From Symbiodinium natans (Eukaryota; Sar; Dinophyceae; Suessiales; Symbiodiniaceae), in contig CAJNDS010002706.1 of the NCBI GenBank assembly GCA_905221605.1, positions 62,001 through 126,000 on the forward strand: 64,000 nucleotides of DNA. The letters are read 5' to 3'. The notes beneath the pieces were generated by a model. It had not been told where the DNA came from. It ran no database searches and saw nothing but the letters and a program-made list of their open reading frames with translations. The position numbers and the translations under genes were made by a program. This document shows positions 41,194 through 52,140 of the stretch, piece by piece. Position 1 is the stretch's first letter, and each line of letters begins with the position of its first letter.

Positions 41194-42070
41194 GTCACTT
41201 GCTATTCATGGTCCCAATGGGCTCCGGCTCTGACAGAATGGCCACGGGACATGCGCAAATCACTTTGAACAGGTCATTCAGGTCAGAGCACTCACGCCAG
41301 TGCAGTGAAACTTTGAGGAGTGTCCGTATGCTTGAAACCCAAGCTCATGTCGACACGACTTCGATACTGCGGTGCTCGATGAATCGCGCGGCACTTATAT
41401 AACCTCGGACGATTCCCTGAGTCAAACCATGTTTGATTCAGATCCGTCTGCAGGGGTCATTAGGTTATCACTCACACTCACACACACACACCCACCATTC
41501 GTCTTTGGACTCACACAACGAGCACATCAGACGACCTGCGTTTTGCAGGACGGTCACTTTGTACAAGGCGCCAGGCTGAGATGTGGTTGTACAATAACCT
41601 GAAGATGGCAAGTAGAGTGCAAAGCTATCCTATGCTATCCTGCAACAGTACACCGGCTTGAAGGATCACGTCTTTGACTGTTGGGATTTGTCCCCGTGTT
41701 CAATGCTGCTGCAAGTCGTGGCAGGTAAGAACTGCAAGTCTCTCAGGCCTATCACTTGCTTGCTCTTGTTTGCTCTCAGCCCGGTCCATGACCGCTGCGA
41801 ATGAATTCATTAGCTAAGAACAGATCCCGCATACACATTGTCCCATGAGGGCTGCAGTGCCTTTCTGTGAAGCGCTCTGCAACACATGAGATCTGCAATC
41901 TGCAACACACATCTCTTTGGATGTTCTCAAAAAGCAACTTGTGCATCCAGTCAGCTAGTCGGTTTCGAAGTAGCCTGCCCGGCAAAAATGGACAACAACA
42001 GAACTGAGCCATGAGCAAGCCGAGAAAACAAAAGAAAAAAAGAAAACAGCGCAAAAGCAGCAGAAAAACC
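41194..42070. other. no supported gene; short (CA)n at 41469-41491
   Basis: Apart from the CA tract I see no convincing coding island on either strand. Confidence 0.35.
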
Positions 42071-42072
42071 TG

Positions 42073-42200
42073 TAAAGGCCGGCCCCTTGTTATTGATGGC
42101 AACAAGGCCTCGATCGAAGAGGTGCAATTGTCGCAGCTCAACACCCGAAGGTTGGGCTTCCGGCATTGCGTCAGGATCTGGATCATACGCTCCAGCCGAG
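42073..42200 (-). CDS. exon, unknown protein
   Basis: The minus strand reads DPDAMPEAQPSGVELRQLH then LFDRGLVAINNKGPAFT, ending ACAG|GTTTTT. The composition is typical coding and the donor is good. The plus-strand Lys/Arg-rich ORF here is a shadow. Confidence 0.45.
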
Positions 42201-43453
42201 CCCTAAGAAACAAACAAAAAATGAGGTATAGCGTGAGAGTCAGCGTGCGTGATCGTGCGTGTTGGGCTTCCTGGTCTGAACCCGAAGCCGAGCCGATGAC
42301 TTCACCAAGCCAGGGCAGTCCAGAGGCACTTGCAGATGGCCCCAGCACTTTCCATGCTTGGCAGATTTCAGGTGAACCTGGATTTGGGCACGGTGAAAGA
42401 TACCAACAACTCGGCAAACGAACTGTTGGTATGCCTTCTTGCTCGTCTCCAAGTGCCGAACTGTTGGCCAGATCCAGCAGATGTTGTTGAGGTGAACAAA
42501 ACCCATGATCTCCAGAAGACCTGAGACTTTAAGGTACTTTAAGACTTGAGAGTCCATCACGTGATCGACATGCCACAGTTTGCATCCGAGATGCGGCACG
42601 TGTACTTGTTCAGACCTGCCGCTCCGACTGCATGTCGGAACCTGAGTGGTACACTAAGCCAGATATTCCAGCACTGATGCTACTGGCCGATACATTCTCA
42701 CACCTGCCCCAGGCCCTCCCTGCATTTCCCTGGCTGGACGTGTCTATTTCCTCTATTAGTCTCGATGACTTCGTGGCGCACTAAACATGAAACACCAGCT
42801 ATTTGCCCCTGCTCGCGCGCCGCTGTCACGTCCGACTACCACGGGGTCAGCGGGGAAAGGCTTCTCAACAAGGCTTCCGCACACATGCAGGCTCCTAACA
42901 ATCACTAAACGATGGCAACACTCTTGCTCAGCATGCACGCCGAGACCCCATGTACTCACTCCTACAGGGAGATTTGGTGTGCATGTGATGTGCATGGAGG
43001 TCTGCTTTGATCCCTGGCCACGGGCCTCAGACCGACTCGGACCCGAAAACAAGCGAATGTCGCAGCAACTGGGCAGCGGGCGAAGGATCATCATCATGCC
43101 ATGAGCAGCTTAGACCTCTTGAGCGGTCGTTCTTGTCTTCCTCCCAGCAATTGGGCAACGTGAGAAGGGCAACAGACAGGGTAACAACGGGCGACACAGT
43201 TGGGCATGAACGAACTTTGCTTCAAGCCTTGATGCTGTGAAGCGTTCGAAGCAAGAAGCTGATGAACGCCGAGAAGTCCAGGAACGGCATGCTCCGGTAG
43301 ACATCACGCAAGGCCTGCCAATGCACTCAGACTGACTTTCGACCCTGTGCACTGTGCCATCGCCCCTCTGCTGCAGTCGCAGAAAGCCTCTTTCCATTTC
43401 TGCTTAGCCTGAGGCAACGGCTCGCCGCACGGCAAGTTCGTCCGAGTGCTGCC

Positions 43454-43700
43454 TCAGGCGTCTTTAAAGCTCATGCCAAACGGAAGCAAGCACGAGCTTG
43501 AATTGTCCGGAAGCCTGCGGTTGCGCTGAGGTTTGATGATCACCTGGCGCTTGTATGGACCCGCCACCTGCAGCCCAGGGGATACCAACAAAGCCGCATC
43601 CTCTGATTTTTTGGGATCATAGACAGCTCCAGGGTTTCCAGCTGTCCTGTACGTTGCAATGACAGGGCTTCCCTCACCAGGTTTCAACTTGATGCCTCTG
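43454..43700 (-). CDS. C-terminal exon, unknown protein
   Basis: The minus strand reads IRGIKLKPGEGSPVIATYR, TAGNPGAVYDPKKSEDAAL, LVSPGLQVAGPYKRQVIIK, PQRNRRLPDNSSSCLLPFG and MSFKDA with a TGA stop. Well-mixed beta-rich sequence; clearly coding, family unknown. Confidence 0.6.
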
Positions 43701-43773
43701 ATCCTCCGCAAAGGAACGACGCACGAGACTCACAAGACATGGCTGGACCTCGCAGACCTTCATCAGAGTTTGT

Positions 43774-44417
43774 TCATTCGATTTCACAGTTGCATTGCAT
43801 GGACGGGCGGACTTGCATGAGAATGCAACTGTCGCAAGTGCTTTCAAGATCTTCATTTCTGCACCAGGCTTGTGCGCAGCCTGAGGCCCTCAGGCTGATG
43901 TGCCTTCTGGTCTGATTGGTGGTCTGGATGCGATGGCCCGAGCCGTCAACGAACGCTGCTTCGCAAACTAATGCACTGTCTGGGAGTGAACTGACGTCCT
44001 GCAAACCTCGAAGAATGCACGCGCTCATGTTGCGTAATGATAGCAGCGCGCACCTTGCTGCTACGGCATACTGCGGCATACTATGTGGCATCTACGGTAG
44101 TCGTTTCCACTGCATGAGCAAGCTGGGACGCTGCATGCATACATGTCTTTGCCCCCACCCAATGCGACAAGATATGGGCGACAACAAGGGTCAAAAAGTG
44201 TCTCATGGCACCTCTGTCGCGCGCATGGCATCACGTCTACCTGAAGCACAAGCTTTGAATAGTTGGAGGAAGCAGCAATGTCCACACAACGCAGACCGTG
44301 CCTCGGAAAATCTCCTGCAGCGGAGCCTGCATTGCACAGTGCCAGGACAGCGTCGTCGACGTGCAACAGAGGCAACAGAGGTCCATTCGGACAACAGCGG
44401 AGCAAGCAGGCCTCCAT
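43774..44417 (-). CDS. exons upstream of the 43454 exon, unknown protein
   Basis: Islands are about 44240-44400 (LPLLHVDDAVLALCNAGSA), about 43880-44020 (SACILRGLQDVSSLPDSAL then VCEAAFVDGSGHRIQTTNQ) and about 43740-43856 (MKILKALATVAFSCKSARP then CNATVKSNEQTLMKVCEVQ). They are in order and direction to belong with the 43454 exon, but junctions are unresolved. Confidence 0.4.
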
Positions 44418-44474
44418 GAGTTGTTTCAGGGATGCATCACTGCCGATGGCGAAGCGCCTTCCACACCGTGTGCT

Positions 44475-44639
44475 CTAGTTGAGTAACGATGAAGATGAAC
44501 GATCTCCCAAAGAGGGTTTTGCAGGAAGCACATTGGGCCGAACTGGGCCGAATTGGGAGTATGCTGAGCTTGTGCACTGGTGCGTTTTGCCGCTGGACTT
44601 CAGGTTGGCTTGCTCCTCCTCCTGCAAAAAGGCCTGGGC
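44475..44639 (-). CDS. last exon of an acidic protein
   Basis: After GACTAG the minus strand reads AQAFLQEEEQANLKSSGKT, HQCTSSAYSQFGPVRPNVL then PAKPSLGDRSSSSLLN and a TAG stop. It joins in phase to exon 44724-44812 across an 84-nt GT-AG intron (44640-44723). Confidence 0.6.
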   Translation of the reverse strand, partial: AQAFLQEEEQANLKSSGKTHQCTSSAYSQFGPVRPNVLPAKPSLGDRSSSSLLN

Positions 44640-44680
44640 CTAGTCGACTCCAGCTGCGAAACTTCGGCAAAAGTTACCCT

Positions 44681-44716
44681 CTCAGATCCTCTCAGATCCT
44701 CTCAGATCCTCTCAGA
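44681..44716. repeat. 10-bp tandem repeat (CTCAGATCCT)n
   Basis: 3.6 copies inside the 84-nt intron 44640-44723. Confidence 0.95.
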
Positions 44717-44723
44717 ACCAGAC

Positions 44724-44812
44724 ATCAAATTCAGACATCTCGGAATTCTCATCGTCGGACAACTCGGCGGAGTCGCGCGACTTCTCCGACTCGGCATCGC
44801 TGCCTTCCTCAG
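44724..44812 (-). CDS. acidic Ser/Asp/Glu-rich exon
   Basis: After CCTGAG the minus strand reads EGSDAESEKSRDSAELSDD then ENSEMSEFD, ending GAT|GTCTGG. Casein-kinase-like acidic serine clusters; disordered tail. Confidence 0.6.
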
Positions 44813-44930
44813 GGACGACCCACAAGGGTTCCCATGAATGGCACAAACAAAGAGGACTCAAGCGGAAAATTCCCATGAGCGACACCATAACATGGAAGGA
44901 GACTTCACAATGTTTACAACATTCTACGAC

Positions 44931-44965
44931 CACATGACAGTCCACATGACAGTCCACATGACAGT
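44931..44965. repeat. 12-bp tandem repeat (CACATGACAGTC)n
   Basis: Nearly three copies, in intronic sequence upstream of the acidic exon. Confidence 0.93.
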
Positions 44966-45063
44966 GATAATCTTCAGGTCGGCCGCTACTGATCGAGAAC
45001 ATGCAGCCTTTTGAAAAGAGTTGATGACTGTGTGATGCATCGGCTGGAAAGCAATTCAGTTCC

Positions 45064-45206
45064 ACATACACAGACACAGACACAGACACAGAAACAGACA
45101 CAGACAGAGACAGACACAGGCACAGGCAGAGACACACATATACGCAGACACAAACGCCCCCACACACTTACACACACACACACACAGAGACACAGAGACA
45201 CGCAGA

Positions 45207-45253
<47 letters not shown>

Positions 45254-45262
45254 ACACGCAGA

Positions 45263-45298
<36 letters not shown>
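45064..45298 (+). repeat. (CA)n / (CAGA)n compound microsatellite
   Basis: CAGACA units grading into (CA)n with GAGACACGCAGAGA interruptions. It lies in the intron between the acidic exon and exon 45375-45490. Confidence 0.96.
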
Positions 45299-45299
<1 letters not shown>

Positions 45300-45374
45300 A
45301 CTGTGTTGGAAAGCTCGTCAGCACGCACCTTACCGGTGGCACTATCATCACAGCATGCGTGCGCTATGCGACAA

Positions 45375-45490
45375 GCACGACTGGCAGATCCTCCCGTCCT
45401 CAATGCCATCCAGATGGCTGACTTGCTGGATGTCGTAGTCTGTGAGGCTGACCTGCACATCAGGACTCGTCTGGTACAGCTTGGCAGTTG
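45375..45490 (-). CDS. exon, unknown protein
   Basis: The minus strand reads AKLYQTSPDVQVSLTDYDI then QQVSHLDGIEDGRICQSCL and SHSARML. The CxxC and Asp-rich beta-type sequence is convincingly coding. It lies about 50 bp from the start of the plus-strand candidate at 45543, so the two would be head to head. Confidence 0.5.
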
Positions 45491-45542
45491 ATAGTGAGAT
45501 TGCGCAGGATGATTCTCGCGAATTTAACAGCCTTCAGTCCCC

Positions 45543-45767
45543 ATGTCGGAGGGCAATGCGAACGACTTTGATTTGGTGGTTTCAGGGGTCAAAGCTATTG
45601 GCCCTGCAGCGCCAGCAGATAATCTTCTCATGGTGCATGCAACCTTACGTGCTACTGCGGCCACAACAGACGCTGAGAAAGTTCATGATTGTGCCTTCTT
45701 CAAGATGTCTTTCAATGAGTGCACTTCGTTGGCAGCATACGTGCTACCTCAGGATGGTAGCAGAGGC
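45543..45767 (+). CDS. plus-strand candidate exon
   Basis: Plus ATG: MSEGNANDFDLVVSGVKAI, GPAAPADNLLMVHATLRAT, AATTDAEKVHDCAFFKMSF then NECTSLAAYVLPQD, with a possible donor GATG|GTAGCA. Codon use and composition look real, and the minus frames here are poorer. It would be one of only a few plus-strand coding stretches in the window. Family unknown. Confidence 0.4.
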
Positions 45768-46106
45768 ATCAGACGGAAAACCATTCGGGACCCTTGCCAC
45801 GCAAGGCGAGCAGGGCTCAAGTGCTCTCAAGCGAATTTTCAGGCCCGAGCCCGTGTGCAGCTTTGCAGCTGATTGATTGGCCTTACAAACCGTCTTTGGC
45901 TGGATTATGCAAGCTGGGTGCTTGTGGAAGTTCTGCATAGGAAGCAGACGCTCTTGAGTCCAGTCGGATCTTCCAAGGCGTTCGACAAAGCATCCGACCT
46001 ACTTCTACAAGGCGACTCAACACGCACGTGCCCGTAACTCCCTGACGTGCCTGCTTTTGGTGTTCTCGCCATCGCCTCCCCCGACTCCGAACTCCTCAAA
46101 ACATTC

Positions 46107-46650
46107 TTAGAGCACTTTCGTGAAAATCAAATTTACCTTCTTCGCACGATCAACATCCCTTGCTCTGGAAGATCTCTGAACCTTTCCCCCCTGTAGCCTA
46201 GACATGCCCACAACCCCACGCACGGTGTCCATACGACTGGGCGCCAGCTTCGCCTCAATCTCAGAGATGGTGTTGTCCTGGCAAGTGGCAGCCAGCACGG
46301 CTGCAAGAGTGCGAAGGGTGTACAAGGACATGCCAGCGCGGCGTAGTAATCCAGGCAAAGTGCATCAGCCATGCGCTCAATGTAAGGGTCGCGTGCCTTC
46401 AAAGCACTTCCTATTTGCCAAGATACGGATTAGAAATAGGTTTGTTGTGGCCAAGAGATGTGGAACCTACAGCTCCGGCAAAGCTCTCCAAGAGGAATCT
46501 TATCCCACCCACGCGAACCTCTGTGGAACGCCTCTGGACCTCCTGCGGACCCCATACTCACCCCCACATTGCACTGCCATAAGACCCCACAAGACCATCG
46601 GTACCAGGCCAGGCCGCGGTGGTGCGGCCAGCGTTGATATTCATGAACAG
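46107..46650 (-). CDS. exon cluster, unknown protein
   Basis: Islands are about 46435-46570 (MGSAGGPEAFHRGSRGWDK then IPLGELCRSCRFHISWPQ), about 46345-46402 (ARDPYIERMADALCLDYYA) and about 46165-46335 (GMSLYTLRTLAAVLAATCQ then DNTISEIEAKLAPSRMDTV). The last two overlap in different frames around 46340, so an indel or very short intron is possible. Helical content dominates. Confidence 0.4.
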
Positions 46651-46654
46651 TAGT

Positions 46655-47195
46655 TCGCAATGAGAACTTACTACTTTCTAAGTGCTCACTTCCAGTGTCA
46701 ATGGCTAATTCCAAACGACTAATCCGCCGAGGCCTCGGGCCGAAGGTGTAACACTCAAAGCCAATTTTCGGACCCCTTTTTTGCCTGAAATGGGTACCCC
46801 CCCTAGGAAACCAGGGTCCGCAAGCGGACGGTTCGCCAGGACCAGAGGCAGTTGAAGCCCGTCCCAGCCAGGCCCCCCCCCCCTTTTCTTCCCCTACCCC
46901 TCCCTTCCCCACGGAGCCGCGAACATGCGCCGGGCGCTGCGCTGGGCCAGGCCGAGGCGGGTCGCGTAGCGTAGCCGCTGACTACACCGAGTAAATTACT
47001 AACTAGTTTGGAATTACTAACTAGCATCTGGTAGCTAGCAAATCGTAGACAATAGTGAGTCATGAGAAACTGGGGGCGCAGGGTCTCCGAGAGGTGATGT
47101 TGCGACCGCGCAGCAACAAGCAGGTGCGGAAGCAAAGGGTGGCGGTGTCCGGTGGTGGTGGTGACAGCGGTAGCAGCAGCAGCACCAGCAGCAGC
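46655..47195. other. no supported gene
   Basis: Contains a C11 run near 46868 and a (GCAGCA)n stretch at about 47170-47210. The Ala/Thr-rich minus frame over the latter is low complexity. Confidence 0.35.
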
Positions 47196-47199
47196 GCAA

Positions 47200-47290
47200 C
47201 AGAAGCAGCAGATAGTAGACAGTCTCGCAATGCTGTCAACCATCTCTGATGCCTCAAGGTCGTGGATCTGGCAAGCAGCGATGAAGAACG
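47200..47290 (-). CDS. short exon, unknown
   Basis: The minus strand reads QIHDLEASEMVDSIARLST then ICC, a helical segment in the same direction as the exons upstream. Confidence 0.35.
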
Positions 47291-47412
47291 GCTCTGTCAA
47301 GCCATGAGAACTCACAGAGCTGTCGAACAGGACATTCCAGAGATCGTCCTGGCCAGCCCAGCATACTCAACTCTAGCCAAGGTATTGAGTCTTCATTCGT
47401 TCATGTGCTTGT

Positions 47413-47670
47413 TCACGCACTGCTGTCCATCATCTTCTGCCGCACATCCAAGGGCGAGTTCAAACACAACCTGGAAACTGCAGCAACTTCAACTTCTGCA
47501 CAATGAAGCTTCAATAGCGCCTCAGTCCTGATGTTCTGAGGCTCCGGCTCATACCACTCCTGCTTTGACATAAAGCCCTTGTCACCAATCTCAAATTTGT
47601 CGAACCAAGTCTGCGCCGACTTGTACATCGGCTTTGCTGCAAAAACAAAGAGGATGAAGAACAGATCAAT
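47413..47670 (-). CDS. exon with degenerate EF-hand-like segment
   Basis: The minus strand reads AAKPMYKSAQTWFDKFEIG, DKGFMSKQEWYEPEPQNIR then TEALLKLHCAEVEVAAVSR. The 12-residue stretch EIGDKGFMSKQE keeps the central Gly, the hydrophobic at position 8 and the final Glu of an EF-hand loop but lacks the first Asp, so calcium binding is doubtful. It could be a structural EF-hand. Confidence 0.5.
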   Translation of the reverse strand: MDLFFILFVFAAKPMYKSAQTWFDKFEIGDKGFMSKQEWYEPEPQNIRTEALLKLHCAEVEVAAVSRLCLNSPLDVRQKMMDSSA

Positions 47671-47699
47671 ATCCTGGCAGGGATCTACCACCGGTCTTC

Positions 47700-48070
47700 T
47701 CACTCACTCTGCTTCCGGCCCTTGTTTGTATGCCCGGGTGGCATCTGCACTACTAGACTGGCATATTCAACGTCCTGCTCATGAATACGGCCGCGGTAGT
47801 TCTGATAGCTCTTCTCATCCAAAAAAGCCTGTCGGAGTTTGCGGCAGTTTGTCACTTGCTGGAATAAAAACCGCAACAGGGAGCCTGCCTTTGTCTGCTC
47901 GGTGAGTTGTGTCTTGCCATCTTTGCTTGCCTCCTCACAGCGGCATGGGCACGGCCAAACCCGGAACCACGTTGAAGCAGTTCAACTGCCTGCTGGCTCT
48001 CTGCAATCTTTCTTTGCATCGCCAAGTACGTGTGCCTCCAGCTCCCAGGGGTCAGAGTAAACAGCAAAGA
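47700..48070 (-). CDS. helical exons upstream of the EF-hand-like exon
   Basis: About 47965-48062 encodes LTPGSWRHTYLAMQRKIAE then SQQAVELLQ before a GT donor. About 47700-47848 encodes NCRKLRQAFLDEKSYQNYR, GRIHEQDVEYASLVVQMPP then GHTNKGRKQ. Both are convincingly coding and helical. Confidence 0.5.
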
Positions 48071-48244
48071 TCTCCAAACCAAACGAGTTGAGCTTGTGTG
48101 CTCACAGAAAACTTTTCCTATGCCATCACCTCGTCAAATGTGGTCAAGTCTTCGTCAACGGGGTCTTGGGTGGGTGAAACACCAGGCCCTAAACCCACAT
48201 AGTGAGGCAGTCTATGTTAATTAGATGAGATCGTCTTGAAGGCA

Positions 48245-48690
48245 TCACGAGGGTGGGTCCGAATGTAACAATGCCATGGTGAAAGCTGCAAACCTGCGAG
48301 GGTTTGTTGAAAGGCGAATCGCACTGGTTAGAATCAGGCTTTTCACTATGCTCATTGGCTCTTGTCTCTCTGCCCAACCCTTCTCCAGGACCCACCGTGT
48401 GCACCCCGCCCCCTCGGCACGCCTCTTCTTTACAAGAAAGCTCTGTTCAGCATCTCGAATATCTCGGATCTTCGCCTGGCAGGGCCATGTCCTCATGCCA
48501 TGTTCTGCGTGGTTTTGGGAGGGAGGAAAGCCTCTTCACCTACACAGTGTCCAAAGTACCACGCATCGAGATGCTCGTCCTCAGGAGAACCCAATGCGAG
48601 ACGGTCTTTCGCTGGCAAGGAAGCAACGAGTGGGGCAGGGTTAAAGCCAAGAGTCAACATATTCAGACGGGGTCGATTCAACCTAAGCAG
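48245..48690 (-). CDS. exons, unknown protein
   Basis: About 48510-48690 encodes APLVASLPAKDRLALGSPE then DEHLDAWYFGHCVGEEAFL. About 48245-48480 encodes KIRDIRDAEQSFLVKKRRA, EGAGCTRWVLEKGWAERQE then PMSIVKSLILTSAIRLSTN. They may be part of the LRR gene's C-terminal region, given shared direction and spacing. Confidence 0.45.
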
Positions 48691-48719
48691 CGTCAATCTG
48701 GAATGACATTGTGACCCTG

Positions 48720-49040
48720 CCGTTCTAAGTTTCCGCTTGCGTGTGCTGCCAAGGGCGAAACCTTGCGTTCAACAGGCGCAGCAGGCGCTGGTAAAGCAGC
48801 AACCTGCTGAGTGGCAATCTCCATTCCGAGGCCAAGCAGCAGCAAGCCAAATGACATGCTTCAACGCATGATAACCCGGCCACTTGCGTCAAGCTAAGAC
48901 TGTGACAATGGTTGCAAAAAGCACAAGTTCACAGCAACGACTGTAACGGCATTGCTGGCATTGCCTGCTGGGCGCTTGTTAGCTGATCGGTCACCAACTG
49001 CTTCCTCGGTGTGATTGGGAAAGTGCCGCAAGCTAGATGC
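48720..49040 (-). other. weak region between exons
   Basis: A minus segment at about 48915-49020 (NHTEEAVGDRSANKRPAGN) may be coding; the rest shows nothing definite. Confidence 0.25.
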
Positions 49041-49059
49041 AGCTAGATCAGACGTGGAA

Positions 49060-49390
49060 AATCTGCAAAAACCATTCCACTCTCCAAGGCTTCCACTGCT
49101 CCGCCAGTTCTTGCTCCAGCTTGCTCTCCTGCGGCACATGCACACGATGAGACAGAGTGCCAAACGGCTGGTCCGGATGCTGGCCTGTAGCAGATGGAAC
49201 GCTCTGTCCATTCCGCCCATTCCCTGCGTCTTACTGCTTGCGCTAGGCTTTGCGGGTGGGTTCTCGAGGAATCTGTGGCGGGTCTGTGGCGGCTCTGTTT
49301 TTCGCGCTCTGCGTTTCGCTCTCTGCTTTCGCGGGCCCTTGGTCTCTCTTCAAACTCGAAACCCTTGGCATGAACTGGCAGCTCCAATGA
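49060..49390 (-). CDS. Arg/Glu-rich exon downstream of the LRRs
   Basis: The minus strand reads KGFEFEERPRARESRERNA, EREKQSRHRPATDSSRTHP, QSLAQAVRRREWAEWTERS and, further on, EQAGARTGGAVEALESG. A charged helical linker typical of the region after an LRR solenoid. Confidence 0.45.
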
Positions 49391-49519
49391 GGATGCTTTG
49401 TACTACGATCCAAGAAGCACTCAACGAGTGTTGGTCATTAGAAGGTTCTTTGGGGCTGCAAGCCTTGAGTTGACGCAAGCCCTGTGGACCATTGTCCAAC
49501 AACGAAGACTTCGGATCTG

Positions 49520-51455
49520 TGCTGGCATTCTAAAGGATGCTGAGATCCCAGCCGCTTCCATCTCAAAGGCTGTGATGCTGGGTACTTGCAGCGGATTTCG
49601 GTCCACCAAAAGCCTCGGCAAAGTGGTGGCAAGCGTATTCAAAAGCCCTGTGACGAAGGCTCACACCTAGTGCTCATGCTTCTGTGCGTGTTCGCACCGG
49701 CTGAGCACAGCAATGCCGGCAAGATGCTCCTCCAGCTTTCCACCCTCCTTCTTCCAAAGCTTGAGGATGGAGTATGGCAGCCTTTCCGCTTTTTCTGCGT
49801 TCTCATCTACACTTCTCTTACATTTTTGGGGCGCCCCACGGCCAAAACCTGGGATCCAGGCTTCTTGATCTGGTTCGAAGTGATGCGCAGCTTCTCCAGC
49901 TCCTTGCTCGTGCCGATGTTCGTCGGAAGAGCAGACCTGTGGACTTCAAGGCAGGGCTTCTTCCATGCATCATACTGACTGAAACCAAGGGACAGCTCAT
50001 TGAAGGACAGAAAGAGCTTTTTCAGCTTATTCAACCTCAGAATTTCAGGACAGCATGACACCACCGGCTGGCACCTTTCAGATGCTTCAGCTCAGCGATT
50101 CCGCCAGTGACGGCTCTGTGCTTCCGACCCATACTCCTCCGGAAGCATCCTCATTTTGTTGTGAGAAAGGTTCAGCTCCTTTAGCGACCTGCTGCAAAAG
50201 CAAGCATACAGATGTGGACAACGCTACCAGTAAGACAAATCTACCGACAGCCGACTGAGCAAAGTTTCACAAGGCTGGCCTGCATTGCATAAGAGCTGCC
50301 GGAACTGAAGTGAGCTGGTTGTAGGACAGGTCCACATACTGCAAGCCAGTGACGTTTTGCCTACAAAGATGCTGAGGCCGCACAACAGCAAGAGTTCGCG
50401 TCAACAGTGAAACAGCGACAGCATTGAGGCCGGCACGATGCAGCCTTGGGAAAATCCGACGGAAGAAAGGCAAGACGATTGTGAGACAAGTTGATGACCT
50501 CCAAGGCAGACAGATTTCAGAGTCATGCACGAACTCCATTACGAGATCCCAAAGCCTCCAGAGTTCAAGGCTGCGGCCCAAAACCTTAAAAGTTGCTGGA
50601 ACCTTCAAGGCTACTTTCAAGGCTACAGCCCAGAAAACCCAAAGTCTCCAGCCGGTATTCCATCTGGGGGCGGGGTCTCCTTGTTTTTTCCGGGCAAGTT
50701 CATGATCATCAATTCCATGCCAAAACCAAACCCGAGATTCCCACGAGGCTGCGATGCGTGCACGAGAGTCTATAGAGGCACCCATAGGTACGCATAAGTA
50801 TTAAACCGATGTGGGGATCTCTTGGAGCCCTGCGTCGAGAGACGCGCAGAGATTGCAATGGACTGCACACATTGCACCATATTGCACCTCCAACTTTGGA
50901 AAGTTGCTCTCGGAGAAGATTCCAGGCTCAATTTCACTGATCTGGTTCCAATCCTTGGGGAGACATGATGGCAGTGCCAGCCCAGCGCAGGAGATGTGCA
51001 AGAGAGCGCGCTAAGAAGGATTCCAAGACAACTCTCTCCAAGCAGTCGCATCGGCCCAGTTCGTTCGAAAACTTGCCTCAGATGGGCAAGCAAAGGACAC
51101 ATGCACTGGACTTGGCTCGGCAGCGCGTTGCACAGCTGGGCATCCCAGTTGCGAATGTTGTTGTACGAAAGGCACAACGTCATGAGGCCCTCCACCCTCA
51201 GGAAGAGTCAGCGAGAGGAAGTGCAAAGACACACTGGTGGGCCCTTTATGATAATGCAAGCCTCAGCTACGTTTTTTACACTTGGCTGTTGCGCGTGACC
51301 CTTCGTGAGTCACGAGATTCGCGGTTAAACCAAACAGATATGCACCTCTTTGAGATCCTTTGAGATCTCAGGGCCGCGCTGCTCGAGGGAGGGCGGAATG
51401 CGATCGAGGTTGCATTTGGCAATCTCGATGATTTCGACTTGCTGCAGCTGATTTA
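49520..51455 (-). CDS. leucine-rich repeat protein, about one LRR per exon
   Basis: Minus-strand LRR units in transcript order: about 51360-51450 (VEIIEIAKCNLDRIPPSLE), 51106-51195 (GLMTLCLSYNNIRNWDAQL), about 50890-50960 (WNQISEIEPGIFSESNF), 50444-50512 (LEVINLSHNRLAFLPSDFP), 50267-50356 (LQYVDLSYNQLTSVPAALM), about 50120-50190 (LKELNLSHNKMRMLPEEYG), 49830-50040 (LKKLFLSFNELSLG and LEKLRITSNQIKKPG) and about 49540-49635 (LPRLLVDRNPLQVPS). The LxxLxLSxNxLxxLP consensus is clear, so about nine repeats form a curved protein-binding solenoid. Sites between them are unconserved intronic sequence. Individual junctions are not all resolved. The Arg/Glu-rich and EF-hand-like exons downstream may be the same gene. 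Confidence 0.75.
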
Positions 51456-51554
51456 TTCCTGAGTGCCGGAAAAGAAGCCGATATGTGATATGGTGGCATG
51501 TTGTTTACCTCAGCCTCCCACGCGCAAGCATGTTGTCGGAAATGCTCTGGTTAT

Positions 51555-51745
51555 ACGGAGTTTTCAACTGCGTGACAGCTTTCATCTCCCCTTCGCCCAC
51601 CTGAGTCGTTGAGCACCGCATACAAGAACGCAGTCACACATTCTGCTTCAGCACTTCTAGCACTTCTAGCACTTCTACTTCTGAGATCTTCTGAGGAAGA
51701 AGCCTGACCTGGACCCTTCACAAGAACCCGCACTTCGCTCAGGTA
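51555..51745 (-). CDS. exon upstream of the LRRs with in-frame 9-bp repeat
   Basis: The minus strand reads LSEVRVLVKGPGQASSSED, LRSRSARSARSAEAECVTA then FLYAVLNDS. The Arg-Ser-Ala triplet repeat (9 bp, three copies) keeps frame. Probably the N-terminal side of the LRR gene. Confidence 0.45.
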
Positions 51746-51799
51746 AGGGGCCTTAGCCAAGAGTAGGCATGGGTTTAGTCACGGCATGTCACGGCACTC

Positions 51800-52140
51800 A
51801 TGACCCGAGAACGGTGCCCACATCATGGCTGCAGAGGCAACATTCCTTTCCTTCTTTGGCCTCCGCCTGCTTCTGTGCTTCGGCACAACGTGGTTTCAGG
51901 GACAATTCTGAAATTCTGCGCACCACATCCGACCTCTTCGCTGTCCTTTTGGACTTTGCCCGCATGCTACTTCCATCCTGCGCATCCGCAGGCACGCTCC
52001 GATTCCAGCACAACGATACCCACGTCTGCTGTCCCAAGCACCTCATCTTCCTCGCTGTCTGTATCACCTCCCAACTCGTCGCGGAACTTGCCGCAAAAAG
52101 GTCCTGAAACTGAAAACCGGATTAACTGCCAAAGCTTGCT
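51800..52140 (-). CDS. possible exons, unknown protein
   Basis: Minus islands are FRDELGGDTDSEEDEVLGT then ADVGIVVLESE (about 52000-52090) and SDVVRRISELSLKPRCAEA then QKQAEAKEGKECCLCSHDV (about 51810-51920). The first is acidic, the second basic-helical. Confidence 0.35.

Noticed and set aside
44724-45167. Minus ORF extending the acidic exon upstream into SLSVSVSVSV sequence
   Set aside because: The upstream part is the translated (CA)n/(CAGA)n repeat; the exon plausibly begins at CCTGAG near 44813.
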